A stretch of DNA of 64,000 nt from Acutalibacter sp. (GTDB lineage: Bacteria > Bacillota > Clostridia > Oscillospirales > Acutalibacteraceae). The position numbers and the translations under genes were made by a program. The notes under the pieces are model-generated. The model had not been told where the DNA came from, did no database searches, and was given only the letters and a program-made list of their open reading frames with translations. The stretch lies in the NCBI GenBank assembly GCA_020025775.1, contig JAHHRN010000001.1, positions 62,001 through 126,000 on the forward strand, given 5' to 3'. Below, piece after piece: positions 1 to 8,972 of this stretch; within the stretch, counting starts at the first letter, position 1; each line of letters opens with the position of its first letter.

Positions 1-661
1 TGCGATTCAAAAGATATTGGTTCGGCGTAATCCCGAACTGCTCGCGAAAGAGCACAATCGTGTGATTTTTGGAATAATGAAACGCCTCAGCCAGCTGTCC
101 GAGGGTGATTTTTTCTAAGATATTTTCATCTATATAGCGTTTCATCTGCTCTGCCGCGCTTTCCTGTGGTTGGTTTTGCTTCTGCTCGAAAGCGGAAATC
201 GCCATAAACAGCGTATATAAAAGCAGAGAAAATTCCCGCACGGCATCGGCATATTCCTCAGCACCGGCAATCGAAAGCGCTGTAATTTTCGAAAAGATTT
301 CCTTTGCCCCCTCAGCACGAAAGCGATATTTATTTTGTGGCAGATAATACGCCGCCATGGGCGCAACAAAACCGCCGTCAAAGACAAACCACTGCTTTCG
401 GCAAGGGCAGTTTTTCACACTGCCATAGCTGTGGCAGCTGTTTTTCGGTAAAAAGACCACGTCACCGGCTTCTGCCACAAAGCTTTCGCCGTTGATATGG
501 AACTCGTTTTGCCCTTCTAAAATATATTCCAGCGCATAAATCGGGGAACAGGCTCTTTGAATATGATAATTCACCTCGCACTGCTCCTCGGCTTTTTCCA
601 AAAGCTGAAGCGGTGCGGCCGCCGAATAATAGGCATTTAGGTTAGCATAGTTTTTGAGCAT
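1..661 (-). CDS. AraC family transcriptional regulator, C-terminus cut by window edge
   Basis: Reading the minus strand from an ATG at 661 gives an open frame of about 220 codons that runs off the left edge. Residues 1-150 look like the cupin-type AraC sensor arm (motif FVAEAGDVVFLPKNSCHSYG), and residues 170 onward are the first helix-turn-helix (ITLGQLAEAFHYSKNHTIVLF, then FGITPNQYL). The second HTH is missing because of the window end. The gene is divergent from the GH2 glycosidase with 126 bp between the starts, so by analogy with RhaS/MelR-type regulators it probably controls that gene in response to a sugar. The family call is firm; the ligand is unknown. Confidence 0.88.
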   Translation of the reverse strand, partial: MLKNYANLNAYYSAAAPLQLLEKAEEQCEVNYHIQRACSPIYALEYILEGQNEFHINGESFVAEAGDVVFLPKNSCHSYGSVKNCPCRKQWFVFDGGFVAPMAAYYLPQNKYRFRAEGAKEIFSKITALSIAGAEEYADAVREFSLLLYTLFMAISAFEQKQNQPQESAAEQMKRYIDENILEKITLGQLAEAFHYSKNHTIVLFREQFGITPNQYLLNR

Positions 662-700
662 CGTGATATTCCTCACTAAAATCGTGCATTTCTCTATTTA

Positions 701-729
701 ATTCTAGCAAAAAGATTGTTAAAATACAA
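701..729 (-). promoter_or_regulatory. Probable promoter of the araC-type gene
   Basis: On the minus strand TTGTAT (724-729) and TAGAAT (701-706) are 17 bp apart, about 40 bp ahead of the start codon. The -35 box is weak, so this is a plausible assignment only. Confidence 0.4.
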
Positions 730-787
730 GCAGTATTCCGCTTATCTGCTTTATGGGGACAACATCTACCGAAGGGGGCTTTCCTTT

Positions 788-3133
788 ATGCAGGAAATTC
801 TATTGAACAGCGATTGGCAGTTCCGAGAACACGGTCAGCAAAATACAGAAACGGTATCTTTGCCGCACACGGTGCAAATAGAGCCACTGAACGTTTGGCG
901 CAACAAGCAGGGGCTGTTTGAATATGAAAAGACCTTTAGTGTGCCGAAAATTTATCCAAATCAGCGCGTCTTTTTGGAATTTGAGGCGGTCATGACGAAC
1001 TGCAAGGTCTATGTGAATAACCGCTTCCTGACGGAGCACTTCGGCGGCTATCTGCCCTTTTGTTTAGATATAACCGATTTTATTTCGACCGAGGCTGAAA
1101 ATCACGTTTTTTTACTTGTAGACAATCACGATGACAAAGACACCCCGCCCGGCAAGCCCACCGAAGGACTGGATTTCTTATATTACGGTGGCATTTACCG
1201 CAACGTGCGCCTTCTTATTAAGCCGGAAATTTATTTTACGCATCCTATGGAAAAAAGTGTGGCTTTCGGTGGCACACGCATAGATACAAGATTACAAAAC
1301 GGCGCGGCGGACATTTATATTTGGGAAAACATCAAAAGCACGGCAAGCGAAAACAAAGCCGGTCAAATCACCTATAAACTTCTATATAACGGACAATGCA
1401 TCGAGACGTGGACACAGGATTTCGAGACAGCCGCTGACGGAGAATGTACGAAAATGACCGACGTACAGTTGGAAAATCCGCAGTTATGGAGCGTGAAACA
1501 GCCGCATTTATATGTGCTGAAGTCCACAATAACCTATGACGGGCAGAAAGACAGCCACGAAACGACCTTCGGCATTCGCAGTATCGAGGTGGACGAAAAC
1601 GGGCTTTATCTCAACAATCAAAAAATCCACCTGTTTGGTCTTAACCGCGGACAGCAGTTCCCTTATCTCGGCATTGCCGCCTCCGACTATGCTCAACGCC
1701 GCGAAGCCAGACTTTTAAAGGAAAGCGGCATCAACTGCTTGCGCCTTGCCCACTATCCACATTCCCCTGCCTTTATTGACGAATGTGACAGACTCGGCAT
1801 TTTGCTGATTGACCCCGTGCCCGGCTGGCAGTTTTTGGGCGGAGAGCTTTGGCAGAAGCGGCTCGAAGAGAATTTAACCGAGCTTGTGCGCCGCGACCGC
1901 AATCATCCGAGCGTCATTATTTTCGAAGTCACCCCGAACGAAACCAACTGGGCCACAAAAAAGGGCGATTTATATTTGCGGCATTTGCACGAAATCGTCA
2001 AAGAGGAATCTGCGGGTGCACTGACCGGCGGCGATACGGTCGGCAGAAGGAATGCTCTTGTCCCAAATTTTGATATTCCCTACAGCGGCAAGGATAAATC
2101 GAATTTTATAGAGCGGATTTTCCGAAAGGATAACCGCTTACAGCTCAAGCGCGAATACGGTGACTGGGGCTTCGGCGGCAACAAGAGCACCTCCCGTGTC
2201 TCCCGCGGGGACGGCGAGCTTGCCATGCAGATTCAAACCTGGAATTTTCAATACGCTCATAACGATAACTTCCGCACGCAGGATATTATCGGCGACTTGA
2301 TTTGGGAAGGCATCGACCACAATCGCGGCTATTATCCCGACGCGCCGATTTCCAAAAGCGGAATTTTCGATATTTTCCGCATTCCCAAGCTCTCCTATCA
2401 ATTCGTCCGCAGTCAGGCAAAGCCCAAGGATGAAACCGATTTTGTGCTCTTTTTGCAGGCACTTTCCTGGAAGGACAAGAAAAATCTGGTCTTTTACAGC
2501 AACTGCGACCGAATAAAGCTATTCTCGGGTGGCAAATGCCTTGCCGAAGCCGCACCCGATAGCGGTGCAGATGTCCCCTTTACTGCCAAAAAGAGCAAGC
2601 AAATCAACGATAACTACTGGATGACTGCCGAGGACCACATTGCGACCAGCAAAAAGGCATGTCCTTTGGCAAAGCACGCCATGGCCTGTATGTTTGACGG
2701 CGGCAACTGCCAGCATATGGATTTTCCGCCCTTTACCTTTAAGAATTTGGATTTGAGTGGCGTAGAGGAACTGGAAGCGCAGGGCTTTTCTAAAGGCAAA
2801 TGCGTAAAAGCCATGGTGTTCAAAAAGCAAACACCGGCAACACAGCTTGAGATTTTGCCCCAGACCTTCGGGCTCTCTTTACGGGCAGATAACAACGATT
2901 TTATCTTTGTACACGTTCGAGCAGTCAATGCCGAAGGCACGGTAGACACAAGCTTTCAGGAAAGCATCACGCTGACGGTAGAAAGCGGCTCGACTATCGG
3001 GCACAACCAAATAAACGCCGAAGTCGGCATCGCCGGTTTCATGGTCAAAGCTGACTGCGGTGCAAAAGCACTGCATCTGCACGCAGAAAGTGCTTCTGGT
3101 CTTACGGGCGACTGCGTGCTTCCCTTAGCCTAA
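788..3133 (+). CDS. Glycoside hydrolase family 2 (beta-galactosidase/beta-glucuronidase type)
   Basis: The 781-residue protein has the GH2 order: N-terminal jelly-roll sugar-binding domain (YGGIYRNVRL), immunoglobulin-like domain, TIM barrel (from about residue 285), then C-terminal beta domains. The acid/base Glu is probably Glu385 (NHPSVIIFEV then PNETNW). The nucleophile is probably Glu456 in REYGDWG. There is no signal peptide, so it acts in the cytoplasm on imported oligosaccharides or glycosides. I chose ATG 788 because an AGGGGG ribosome site precedes it; an in-frame ATG at 716 has none. The divergent AraC gene is its likely regulator. The substrate cannot be read from the sequence; the usual NHPS-(I/V)-IMWSLGNE wording is altered around the acid/base, so this is a divergent subfamily. 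Confidence 0.85.
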   Translation: MQEILLNSDWQFREHGQQNTETVSLPHTVQIEPLNVWRNKQGLFEYEKTFSVPKIYPNQRVFLEFEAVMTNCKVYVNNRFLTEHFGGYLPFCLDITDFISTEAENHVFLLVDNHDDKDTPPGKPTEGLDFLYYGGIYRNVRLLIKPEIYFTHPMEKSVAFGGTRIDTRLQNGAADIYIWENIKSTASENKAGQITYKLLYNGQCIETWTQDFETAADGECTKMTDVQLENPQLWSVKQPHLYVLKSTITYDGQKDSHETTFGIRSIEVDENGLYLNNQKIHLFGLNRGQQFPYLGIAASDYAQRREARLLKESGINCLRLAHYPHSPAFIDECDRLGILLIDPVPGWQFLGGELWQKRLEENLTELVRRDRNHPSVIIFEVTPNETNWATKKGDLYLRHLHEIVKEESAGALTGGDTVGRRNALVPNFDIPYSGKDKSNFIERIFRKDNRLQLKREYGDWGFGGNKSTSRVSRGDGELAMQIQTWNFQYAHNDNFRTQDIIGDLIWEGIDHNRGYYPDAPISKSGIFDIFRIPKLSYQFVRSQAKPKDETDFVLFLQALSWKDKKNLVFYSNCDRIKLFSGGKCLAEAAPDSGADVPFTAKKSKQINDNYWMTAEDHIATSKKACPLAKHAMACMFDGGNCQHMDFPPFTFKNLDLSGVEELEAQGFSKGKCVKAMVFKKQTPATQLEILPQTFGLSLRADNNDFIFVHVRAVNAEGTVDTSFQESITLTVESGSTIGHNQINAEVGIAGFMVKADCGAKALHLHAESASGLTGDCVLPLA

Positions 3134-3151
3134 GCTCCCTTTAAAAACAGC

Positions 3152-3188
3152 AAAAGCCACAGAAGAGCTATCTTCCGTGGCTTTTTTC
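3152..3188 (+). terminator. Bidirectional intrinsic terminator
   Basis: AAAAGCCAC and GTGGCTTTT arms enclose a near-paired AGAAGA/TCTTCC section and are followed by T-rich sequence on both strands. It lies between the convergent GH2 and aldo-keto reductase genes. Confidence 0.85.
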
Positions 3189-3217
3189 TTATTTTATATT
3201 AGTTTTTCTGTCGCGGC

Positions 3218-4216
3218 TTATCGTTCCAGCACAATGCGGTCAATTTCCTGAAGCTCCGCTTCACTCAGCGGTGTGGCTTCTAAAATGCCGAGATTATCGA
3301 GAATCTGCGCCGGATGCGAAGCCCCGACCAAAACGCTGGTCACGGCCTCATCCTTCAAAATCCAAGTCAGTGCCATTTGTGCCAAACTTTGCCCACGCTC
3401 TTTGGCTAAAGCATCTAACGCATGCAGCTTCCCGAGAAGCTCCGGCGTTAAGCGGTCTTCTTTTAAGAATCCGGGGCCGGTGCGAATGCGGCTATCTGCC
3501 GGGATTCCATTTAAATAGCGATCCGTCAAAAGTCCCTGCGCCAAAGGACTGAAAGTGATTAATCCTTTGCCGGTTTCCTGCACAGCCGCCTTTAAGCCGT
3601 TTTGTTCAATCGTTCTGTCTAAAATAGAATAGCGGTTTTGATTGATGACAAACGGACAATGCAGTTCTTTTAAAATCGCTGTTGCTTCTTTGAGCGTTGC
3701 GCCGTCATAGTTGGAAAGGCCGACATACAGCGCCTTTCCGCTTTGCACCGCACTGGCGAGCGCACCCATCGTTTCTTCGAGCGGCGTTTCCTTATCCATG
3801 CGATGATGATAAAAAATATCCACATAGTCAAGCTGCATCCGCTTTAAGCTTTGGTCTAAAGAGGCCAGCAGATATTTTCGACTGCCGAAATCGCCGTAAG
3901 GGCCTTCCCACATCGTATAACCGGCTTTGGTGCTGATAATCATTTCATCCCGGTAAGGCAGAAAATTTTCCTGCAAAATTTTACCGAAAATCCGTTCGGC
4001 ATCGCCCGGCTTCGGGCCATAGTTGTTCGCCAAATCAAAATGCGTAATGCCGTTATCGAAAGCACAAAACAGCATTTTCTTCATATTTTCAAAATCCTGC
4101 GCACCGCCGAAATTGTGCCAAAGCCCTAAGGAGACTTTGGGCAGTTTAAGGCCGCTTTTTCCGCAGCGATTATAGGTCATTTTCTCATAACGTGATGCAC
4201 TGGCTTGATAGGACAT
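3218..4216 (-). CDS. yghZ: Aldo-keto reductase, YghZ / L-glyceraldehyde-3-phosphate reductase type
   Basis: The 332-residue protein opens with the YghZ-type sequence RYEKMTYNRCGKSGLKLP and SLGLWHNFG. The AKR catalytic tetrad is visible: Asp61 and Tyr66 (HFDLANNYG), Lys97 (IISTKAGY) and His138 (DIFYHHR). YghZ/GPR enzymes reduce L-glyceraldehyde 3-phosphate and other aldehydes with NADPH in the cytosol and are usually seen as detoxification enzymes. The gene is monocistronic, with an AAGAAGG ribosome site, its own promoter and terminators on both sides. Length matches the family (about 340). The exact substrate here is inference. Confidence 0.85.
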   Translation of the reverse strand: MSYQASASRYEKMTYNRCGKSGLKLPKVSLGLWHNFGGAQDFENMKKMLFCAFDNGITHFDLANNYGPKPGDAERIFGKILQENFLPYRDEMIISTKAGYTMWEGPYGDFGSRKYLLASLDQSLKRMQLDYVDIFYHHRMDKETPLEETMGALASAVQSGKALYVGLSNYDGATLKEATAILKELHCPFVINQNRYSILDRTIEQNGLKAAVQETGKGLITFSPLAQGLLTDRYLNGIPADSRIRTGPGFLKEDRLTPELLGKLHALDALAKERGQSLAQMALTWILKDEAVTSVLVGASHPAQILDNLGILEATPLSEAELQEIDRIVLER

Positions 4217-4242
4217 AGGAAGCCTTCTTTCTGTTTTTTCTC

Positions 4243-4271
4243 ATTGTAGCAAAGTTTTTCCGGCATTGCAA
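4243..4271 (-). promoter_or_regulatory. Promoter of the aldo-keto reductase gene
   Basis: Minus strand TTGCAA (4266-4271), 17 bp spacer, TACAAT (4243-4248), ending 26 bp before the start codon. Confidence 0.6.
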
Positions 4272-4291
4272 GAAAGATTTATGAAAAAGAA

Positions 4292-4317
4292 AAAAGCCCG
4301 AACGAATCGGGCTTTCT
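4292..4317 (-). terminator. Intrinsic terminator of the APC permease gene
   Basis: AAAGCCCGA and TCGGGCTTT arms around a 5-base loop, with A/T tracts on both sides. It directly follows the permease stop codon on the minus strand and overlaps the next gene's upstream region. Confidence 0.8.
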
Positions 4318-4328
4318 TAAAAGCATTT

Positions 4329-5786
4329 TTATTTTTTTGCCTTTTTCGGCGCGGCTTTCTGTTTATAGAAAACGAGGCCGATACCCATGATGCAAGCGAA
4401 TACGATTAAGTAAGCAATAATCGGGCAGGCAAATCTGCCTTCTGCTGCAGCGGCTCTGTAGGGCATGATGCCGTGTGCATAAATCGCGGCAAAAATCATG
4501 AAGCCAGAACCGAGGATAGCAAATGCAGGAAGTACAAATCTCTTTACGGGGTGTACATCCTTTGCTTTTACCATAAAGGCGATAAAGATAGGCATGTAAA
4601 TTGCATAGGTGGTACAAATGGGAAGTTCGGAGGAATCGAAGTTGAAGAAACCGAACCAGCCCTTCGGAGAAAGGTTTGCACCGTAGAAGAAGAGGAACCA
4701 AAGAGAGCACATGAGCAAGCCTAAAACAGCGGAGTTCGACGGCATATTGGTCTGCTTGTCTACTTCCTTAAACATCTCCGGCTTCGGGCCTACGTTTCTG
4801 GCTGCTACGGAGAACATACCTCTGGTGCAGCCGAGCATTAAGCCGTTGAGTGTACCCATGCAGGAAATCGCAACGAAGAGGTTCAAAATATTACCGAAAA
4901 CAGGACCGAAAACATTGGTTAAAGCGAAGGTCGCACCGTTTTCCATGAGGTTTTCTACGGTTGCACCGCCTGCCAAGCCGATGAAATAGAACAGGTAAAC
5001 GGCAATGATGATAAGGCCGCCTGCAATCAAGGCAATCGGCAGATTGCGCTTGGAATTTTTAAGCTCGGAGTTAATGGAGGTTGCAACAATCCAGCCTTCA
5101 TAAGCGAAAGCGGTTGCAACAACGGCGGGGAATAAAACGCCTAAGTCACCGCTCTGGTTGGCGAAGTTCTGTACAAGAATCGGGGTTTCTGTGCCTGCAA
5201 TATTGTGAGTGAAGCCGTAAATAGTACCGATAACGGCCATAAGAACGAGCGGAATTAATTTGATAACAGTGGTGGAAACCTGGAACTTACCCGAGATTTT
5301 CGGAGAAAGAACGTTCAGTGCATAGCTGATAACGAGGAAGAAACCGGCAAGCACGAAGCACTCGGGACCGGTTACACAGCCGCCGTCCGCCGCAGAAATA
5401 TGCATTGCAAAATCAGGATTTACAGAGCATATAAACGTAAGCAAGTATCTAGCGCTGAGCCAAGATAAAACGGAAACGAGTGTCGGGTAGTAAATCATCG
5501 ACATGAACCAGCCAACAATATAAGCATACTTGTGGCCGACAGTAGCTTCTGCGTAGTCGACGACGCCGTTCACCTTCTCGTACTTTTGGGCCATGACTGC
5601 GAATGCAAGAACGCAGCAAAGCATGATGACACCGCCGATAACCCATGCAATAACACCGTAAAGCATATTACCGTTTGTGGTTTGCAGAATCGTTTGCGCT
5701 TTAAAGAAAACGCCTGAACCGATTACGATACCCGCGACCATGCAAATCGCCGTAACCAGTCCGTACTTTTTTTTGAGTTCGCTCAT
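4329..5786 (-). CDS. APC superfamily amino acid permease
   Basis: The 485-residue protein has about twelve hydrophobic segments and the APC signature near the N-terminus (VAGIVIGSGVFF, the substrate-binding broken helix 1). The order of segments fits the LAT/AGT-type amino acid transporters (YifK, SteT relatives) of the cytoplasmic membrane. A lysine-rich C-terminal tail (KKAKK) stays inside. The start is supported by GAAGGA seven bases upstream. It is transcribed alone from a promoter at 5922-5951 after a 130-base leader. The amino acid carried is not readable; a glutamate/GABA or serine/threonine type is possible. Confidence 0.82.
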   Translation of the reverse strand: MSELKKKYGLVTAICMVAGIVIGSGVFFKAQTILQTTNGNMLYGVIAWVIGGVIMLCCVLAFAVMAQKYEKVNGVVDYAEATVGHKYAYIVGWFMSMIYYPTLVSVLSWLSARYLLTFICSVNPDFAMHISAADGGCVTGPECFVLAGFFLVISYALNVLSPKISGKFQVSTTVIKLIPLVLMAVIGTIYGFTHNIAGTETPILVQNFANQSGDLGVLFPAVVATAFAYEGWIVATSINSELKNSKRNLPIALIAGGLIIIAVYLFYFIGLAGGATVENLMENGATFALTNVFGPVFGNILNLFVAISCMGTLNGLMLGCTRGMFSVAARNVGPKPEMFKEVDKQTNMPSNSAVLGLLMCSLWFLFFYGANLSPKGWFGFFNFDSSELPICTTYAIYMPIFIAFMVKAKDVHPVKRFVLPAFAILGSGFMIFAAIYAHGIMPYRAAAAEGRFACPIIAYLIVFACIMGIGLVFYKQKAAPKKAKK

Positions 5787-5921
5787 AAAATCCTTCTTTC
5801 TTTTTAAAATTTTTATTTAAAAGACAAAGTTAAAACACAAAAGAAGTTAAAAGGCAATGAGATTTCCACAAAATCTTTGTCTTCTATCTGTTTTTGCATT
5901 TTTGCTTTGACTATTTAAAGC

Positions 5922-5951
5922 ATTGTAGCATATCCGATAAGAATTCGTCAA
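5922..5951 (-). promoter_or_regulatory. Promoter of the APC permease gene
   Basis: Minus strand TTGACG (5946-5951), 18 bp spacer, TACAAT (5922-5927). It leaves an untranslated leader of roughly 130 bases in which I recognise no known riboswitch. Confidence 0.6.
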
Positions 5952-6260
5952 TAGTTATTCGCCCTGTTTTCCCTTTTCCATATATAGTGAAAGAAAAAGC
6001 AGCCTTAAAACGATTCTCGAAGTCTCGCTTCATCAAATTAGGCTTTTAAGACGACATTTTTTTATTATAAAGGAAAAAGCAACAGTTGTAAATATTCTAT
6101 TCATATTTTTCTGAATTTTTTTGCACTTTTTGTGGATTTTTGAAATTTATGTCGAAAAAAAGTAAAAAATCATTTTCTCGACAAATTCTTGTCAATTCTT
6201 ACAAATCCAGACCCCGTTTTTCGTCATTTGGCTTAAAATACAAAAAACTTTCAAAATTGC
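5952..6260. other. AT-rich intergenic region between divergent permease and LacI genes
   Basis: About 300 bases with no credible gene on either strand. The only structure seen is a weak inverted pair CTTAAAA/TTTTAAG near 6015-6050 and homopolymer-rich DNA. It separates the permease promoter from the lacI-type promoter. Confidence 0.6.
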
Positions 6261-6289
6261 TTGACTTTTTATGAATTGTGTAATATAGT
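6261..6289 (+). promoter_or_regulatory. Promoter of the allose regulator gene
   Basis: TTGACT (6261-6266), 17 bp spacer, TATAGT (6284-6289). Both boxes are near consensus. Confidence 0.75.
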
Positions 6290-6300
6290 AAGGGCAATGA

Positions 6301-6312
6301 GTAATCGTTTAC
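6301..6312 (+). promoter_or_regulatory. LacI-family operator overlapping the start of transcription
   Basis: GTAATCGTTTAC has GTAA/TTAC arms around a central CG, the usual form of LacI-family operators. It sits about 12-23 bases after the -10 box, so a bound repressor would block its own gene. A second site with the same GTAAA/TTTAC arms lies at 7374-7389. The site also resembles a cre box, so CcpA binding is an alternative. Confidence 0.6.
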
Positions 6313-6337
6313 ACAAGTTTTGGAGGCAGAAGCTGAA

Positions 6338-7324
6338 TTGAAGAAGATATCCATGGTGGAAATCGCACAGCTTTCGGGCGTGTCCATTGCCACGGTCTCA
6401 AGAGTTTTAAATAAGAATGGGCGTTATTCCGCTGAAACCGAAAAACGCGTGATGCAGGTTGTAGAAGAATACAAATACCAAATCAATCAAAATGCAAAAG
6501 GTCTTCGTACAAATAAAACCCAAAGCATCGGCATGATTGTTCCCGACATCACCAACGAATTTTTCGGCAGGATTATCCGCTCAGTTGAAAACTCCTTGGT
6601 CGCTTTAGACTACACCGTTGTAGTTTGCGATTCCAACGAGAACAGCGAGCTGGAAAAGAAATACATCGCCGATTTAGCCGCCAAAAACGTAGACGGTATT
6701 ATTCTAATTAGTACGGAATCCGATGTAAAAAGTATTTATCAGGAATACAAAATTCCGACGGTGTATATCGACCGTCGACCGGCGAATGCGGGTACGCTCA
6801 TTGTTTCGGACAACGAACGAGGCGGTTATTTAGCCGCAGAAGAGTTGATTCGCAAAGGATGCAGAAAGATCGTGCATCTGCGCGACCAAAACACCTACTC
6901 TACCGTTCGTCACCGTTACATGGGCTTCCAAGAAGCGCATGAGGCCTATAAAGTGCCTCTCGACGAAGAATTGGTTCTGCCGATTTCGGTTTGCCACGAC
7001 GCCGCCTATACGGCAGTGGAAAAACTAATACACAGCGGTAAATCCTTTGACGGTATCTTTTGCGAAAACGACCAAGTGGCGCTCGGTGCTTTGCACGCGA
7101 TTCGAGATGCCGGTCTTTCGGTTCCGGAGGATATTAAAATCGTCGGCTTCGATGATACCTCTTTCGCTTCGCTTTGCAGCCCTTCGCTGACAACCGTGCA
7201 TCAAGACACAGAAGCCTTCGGCAAATGCGCGGTGGAGCATTTAATGCAGCTCATAGAGGAAGACGGCACAAAAAACGATGTGTGTGTTTTGCCGGTTGAA
7301 CTCATTAAAAGAGCCACAACATAA
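6338..7324 (+). CDS. LacI family transcriptional regulator of the allose-type operon
   Basis: The 328-residue protein has an N-terminal LacI helix-turn-helix (MVEIAQLSGVSIATVSRVLN) with hinge, followed by a periplasmic-binding-protein-like sensor domain (SIGMIVPDITNEFFG, IVGFDDTSFASL). I prefer the TTG at 6338, because GGAGG lies 11 bases upstream and the protein then begins MKKIS; an ATG at 6353 is possible. It is the first gene before the transporter, enzymes and kinase of the allose cassette and carries an operator in its own promoter, so it is probably an autoregulated repressor released by allose, allulose or a phosphorylated form. E. coli uses an RpiR-type AlsR, so the regulator here is of a different family. 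Confidence 0.85.
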   Translation: MKKISMVEIAQLSGVSIATVSRVLNKNGRYSAETEKRVMQVVEEYKYQINQNAKGLRTNKTQSIGMIVPDITNEFFGRIIRSVENSLVALDYTVVVCDSNENSELEKKYIADLAAKNVDGIILISTESDVKSIYQEYKIPTVYIDRRPANAGTLIVSDNERGGYLAAEELIRKGCRKIVHLRDQNTYSTVRHRYMGFQEAHEAYKVPLDEELVLPISVCHDAAYTAVEKLIHSGKSFDGIFCENDQVALGALHAIRDAGLSVPEDIKIVGFDDTSFASLCSPSLTTVHQDTEAFGKCAVEHLMQLIEEDGTKNDVCVLPVELIKRATT

Positions 7325-7338
7325 CAACCATTCACAGT

Positions 7339-7357
7339 GGGGGAACACAGTTCCCCC
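7339..7357 (+). other. Stable hairpin between regulator and transporter genes
   Basis: GGGGGAAC and GTTCCCCC form a perfect 8-bp stem with a 3-base loop just after the regulator stop codon. No T-tract follows, so it is not a typical terminator. It could set a 3' boundary that lowers or protects one part of the operon mRNA. Confidence 0.6.
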
Positions 7358-7373
7358 ATAAAAAAGTCACTTT

Positions 7374-7389
7374 GGGTAAACCTTTACCC
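7374..7389 (+). promoter_or_regulatory. Second LacI-type operator, before the transporter genes
   Basis: GGGTAAA/TTTACCC is a perfect inverted repeat around CC. It shares the GTAAA/TTTAC arms of the site at 6301-6312. No clear promoter lies between the hairpin and this site, so it may act as a roadblock, loop partner or operator of a weak promoter. Confidence 0.55.
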
Positions 7390-7432
7390 AACTTACACAA
7401 CAACAAAAAGGAACACAGAAAGGGAGGTTCTT

Positions 7433-8959
7433 ATGGATACATTGGTCGAAATGAAGGATGTGGTGAAAAAGTTCGCCGGCGTCACGGCACTCAATCACAT
7501 TTCCTTTGACATAAAAGCCGGTGAGGTGCACGTGCTCTTAGGTGAAAACGGCGCCGGTAAATCCACCCTCATGAAAATTTTAAGCGGTGTTTACCAGCCC
7601 ACCGAAGGCAGTATCATCCTGAACGGCAAAGAATTTAAAAAGCTGACGCCGAAGGATTCTACTGAAAACGGCATCAGTGTTATCTACCAGGAATTGAGCG
7701 TCATCGACGAGCTTTCGATTGAAGAAAATCTTTTCGTCGGCAAGCTGCCTATGAAAAAAATCGGACCGTTAAAAGTGGTCGATTACGCCGAGATTCACAA
7801 ACGGGCACTCGAGCTTATGGAAAAGGTCGGTTTAAACCGTGACCCGAAAACCTTGGTCGAGGACATCAGTATTTCCGAGAAACAGCAGGTTGAAATCGCC
7901 AAAGCGCTCGCCTGCGACAGCAAGGTCATCGTCATGGACGAGCCTACCGCTTCGCTCACCTCAGAAGAAGTCAAACACCTCTTTAAAATCATTCGCCAGT
8001 TAAAGGCCGAGGGTAAGGGCATTGTCTTTATCTCGCATAAAATGGCGGAAATCATTGAAATCGGTGACCGCGTCAGCGTACTTAAAGACGGCACCTATGT
8101 CGGCACAAAGGATGTAGCTTCCGTCACCACCGATGATTTAGTCACGATGATGGTCGGCAGAACGATTCAAAAGACCTACCAGCACGAGGGCGATATAGAT
8201 TTCGGTAAAGAAGAAGTCCTCTTTGAAGTGCAAAACCTTTGCCGCAAGGATAACAAGGTAAAGGATATTTCCTTTAAACTGCATAAGGGCGAAATTCTCG
8301 GCTTCTCCGGTCTTGTCGGCTCGGGCAGAAGCGAAATGATGAATTCCATTTTCGGTGCAGAACCGAAAAGCCAAGGCAAAATCTTAATGAAGGGCAAAGA
8401 AATCAAAATCAAAAGTCCTTATGATGCGATTAAAAACGGCTTAGCCATGGTTACGGAAAACCGCCGCGAAACCGGATTTTTCGGAAACTTCAGCATTAAG
8501 CAGAATATTTCCATTCTCCCCTTTATTAAAACTTCCAAAATGGGCGGCACAGTGGGTCTTACCAACCGCAAATATGAAAACGATTGCGCCGCAGAACAGA
8601 AGCAAAGCCTCAATATTAAATGCTCGAGCACCGAGCAGAACATCACCGAACTTTCCGGCGGCAATCAGCAGAAAGTGATTTTAGGCAAATGGCTTGCCGC
8701 AAACTCGGAAATCATTATTTTCGATGAGCCGACCAAGGGCATTGACATCGGCAGTAAGAGTGAAATTTACATGCTTATGCGAAAACTTGCCGACATGGGA
8801 AAGGGCGTCTTAGTGGTTTCCTCAGAATTACCGGAACTGCTCGCCGTATGCGATACCATTTCCGTTTTCCGCGAGGGCAGAATTGTAGAGACCTATACCC
8901 ATAAAGAAGCCTCGGAAGAAAAAATCATTAAAGCAGCAACCGCTGATATTGTTTCCTAA
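7433..8959 (+). CDS. alsA: Sugar ABC transporter ATP-binding protein (allose/ribose type)
   Basis: The 508-residue protein has the tandem ATPase structure of RbsA/AlsA/MglA. Domain 1 has Walker A GENGAGKST (residues 37-45), signature ISEKQQVEIAKAL and Walker B VIVMDEPTASLT. Domain 2 has a degenerate Walker A (GLVGSGRSE), LSGGNQQKVILGKWL and IIIFDEPTKGIDIG. It powers uptake through the permease encoded next. I chose ATG 7433 because GGGAGG lies six bases upstream. The symbol follows the operon (epimerase, kinase and RpiB are all present); from sequence alone it could equally be called rbsA-like. Confidence 0.88.
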   Translation: MDTLVEMKDVVKKFAGVTALNHISFDIKAGEVHVLLGENGAGKSTLMKILSGVYQPTEGSIILNGKEFKKLTPKDSTENGISVIYQELSVIDELSIEENLFVGKLPMKKIGPLKVVDYAEIHKRALELMEKVGLNRDPKTLVEDISISEKQQVEIAKALACDSKVIVMDEPTASLTSEEVKHLFKIIRQLKAEGKGIVFISHKMAEIIEIGDRVSVLKDGTYVGTKDVASVTTDDLVTMMVGRTIQKTYQHEGDIDFGKEEVLFEVQNLCRKDNKVKDISFKLHKGEILGFSGLVGSGRSEMMNSIFGAEPKSQGKILMKGKEIKIKSPYDAIKNGLAMVTENRRETGFFGNFSIKQNISILPFIKTSKMGGTVGLTNRKYENDCAAEQKQSLNIKCSSTEQNITELSGGNQQKVILGKWLAANSEIIIFDEPTKGIDIGSKSEIYMLMRKLADMGKGVLVVSSELPELLAVCDTISVFREGRIVETYTHKEASEEKIIKAATADIVS

Positions 8960-8972
8960 GGAGGAGCACAAA

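Noticed and set aside
6301..6312. Pure cre (CcpA) site
   Set aside because: The sequence also fits cre, but the matching dyad before the transporter gene and the adjacent LacI gene make a local operator more likely. CcpA binding stays possible.
7339..7357. Intrinsic terminator after the LacI gene
   Set aside because: The stem is strong but is followed by ATAAAAAAG rather than T residues on the + strand.
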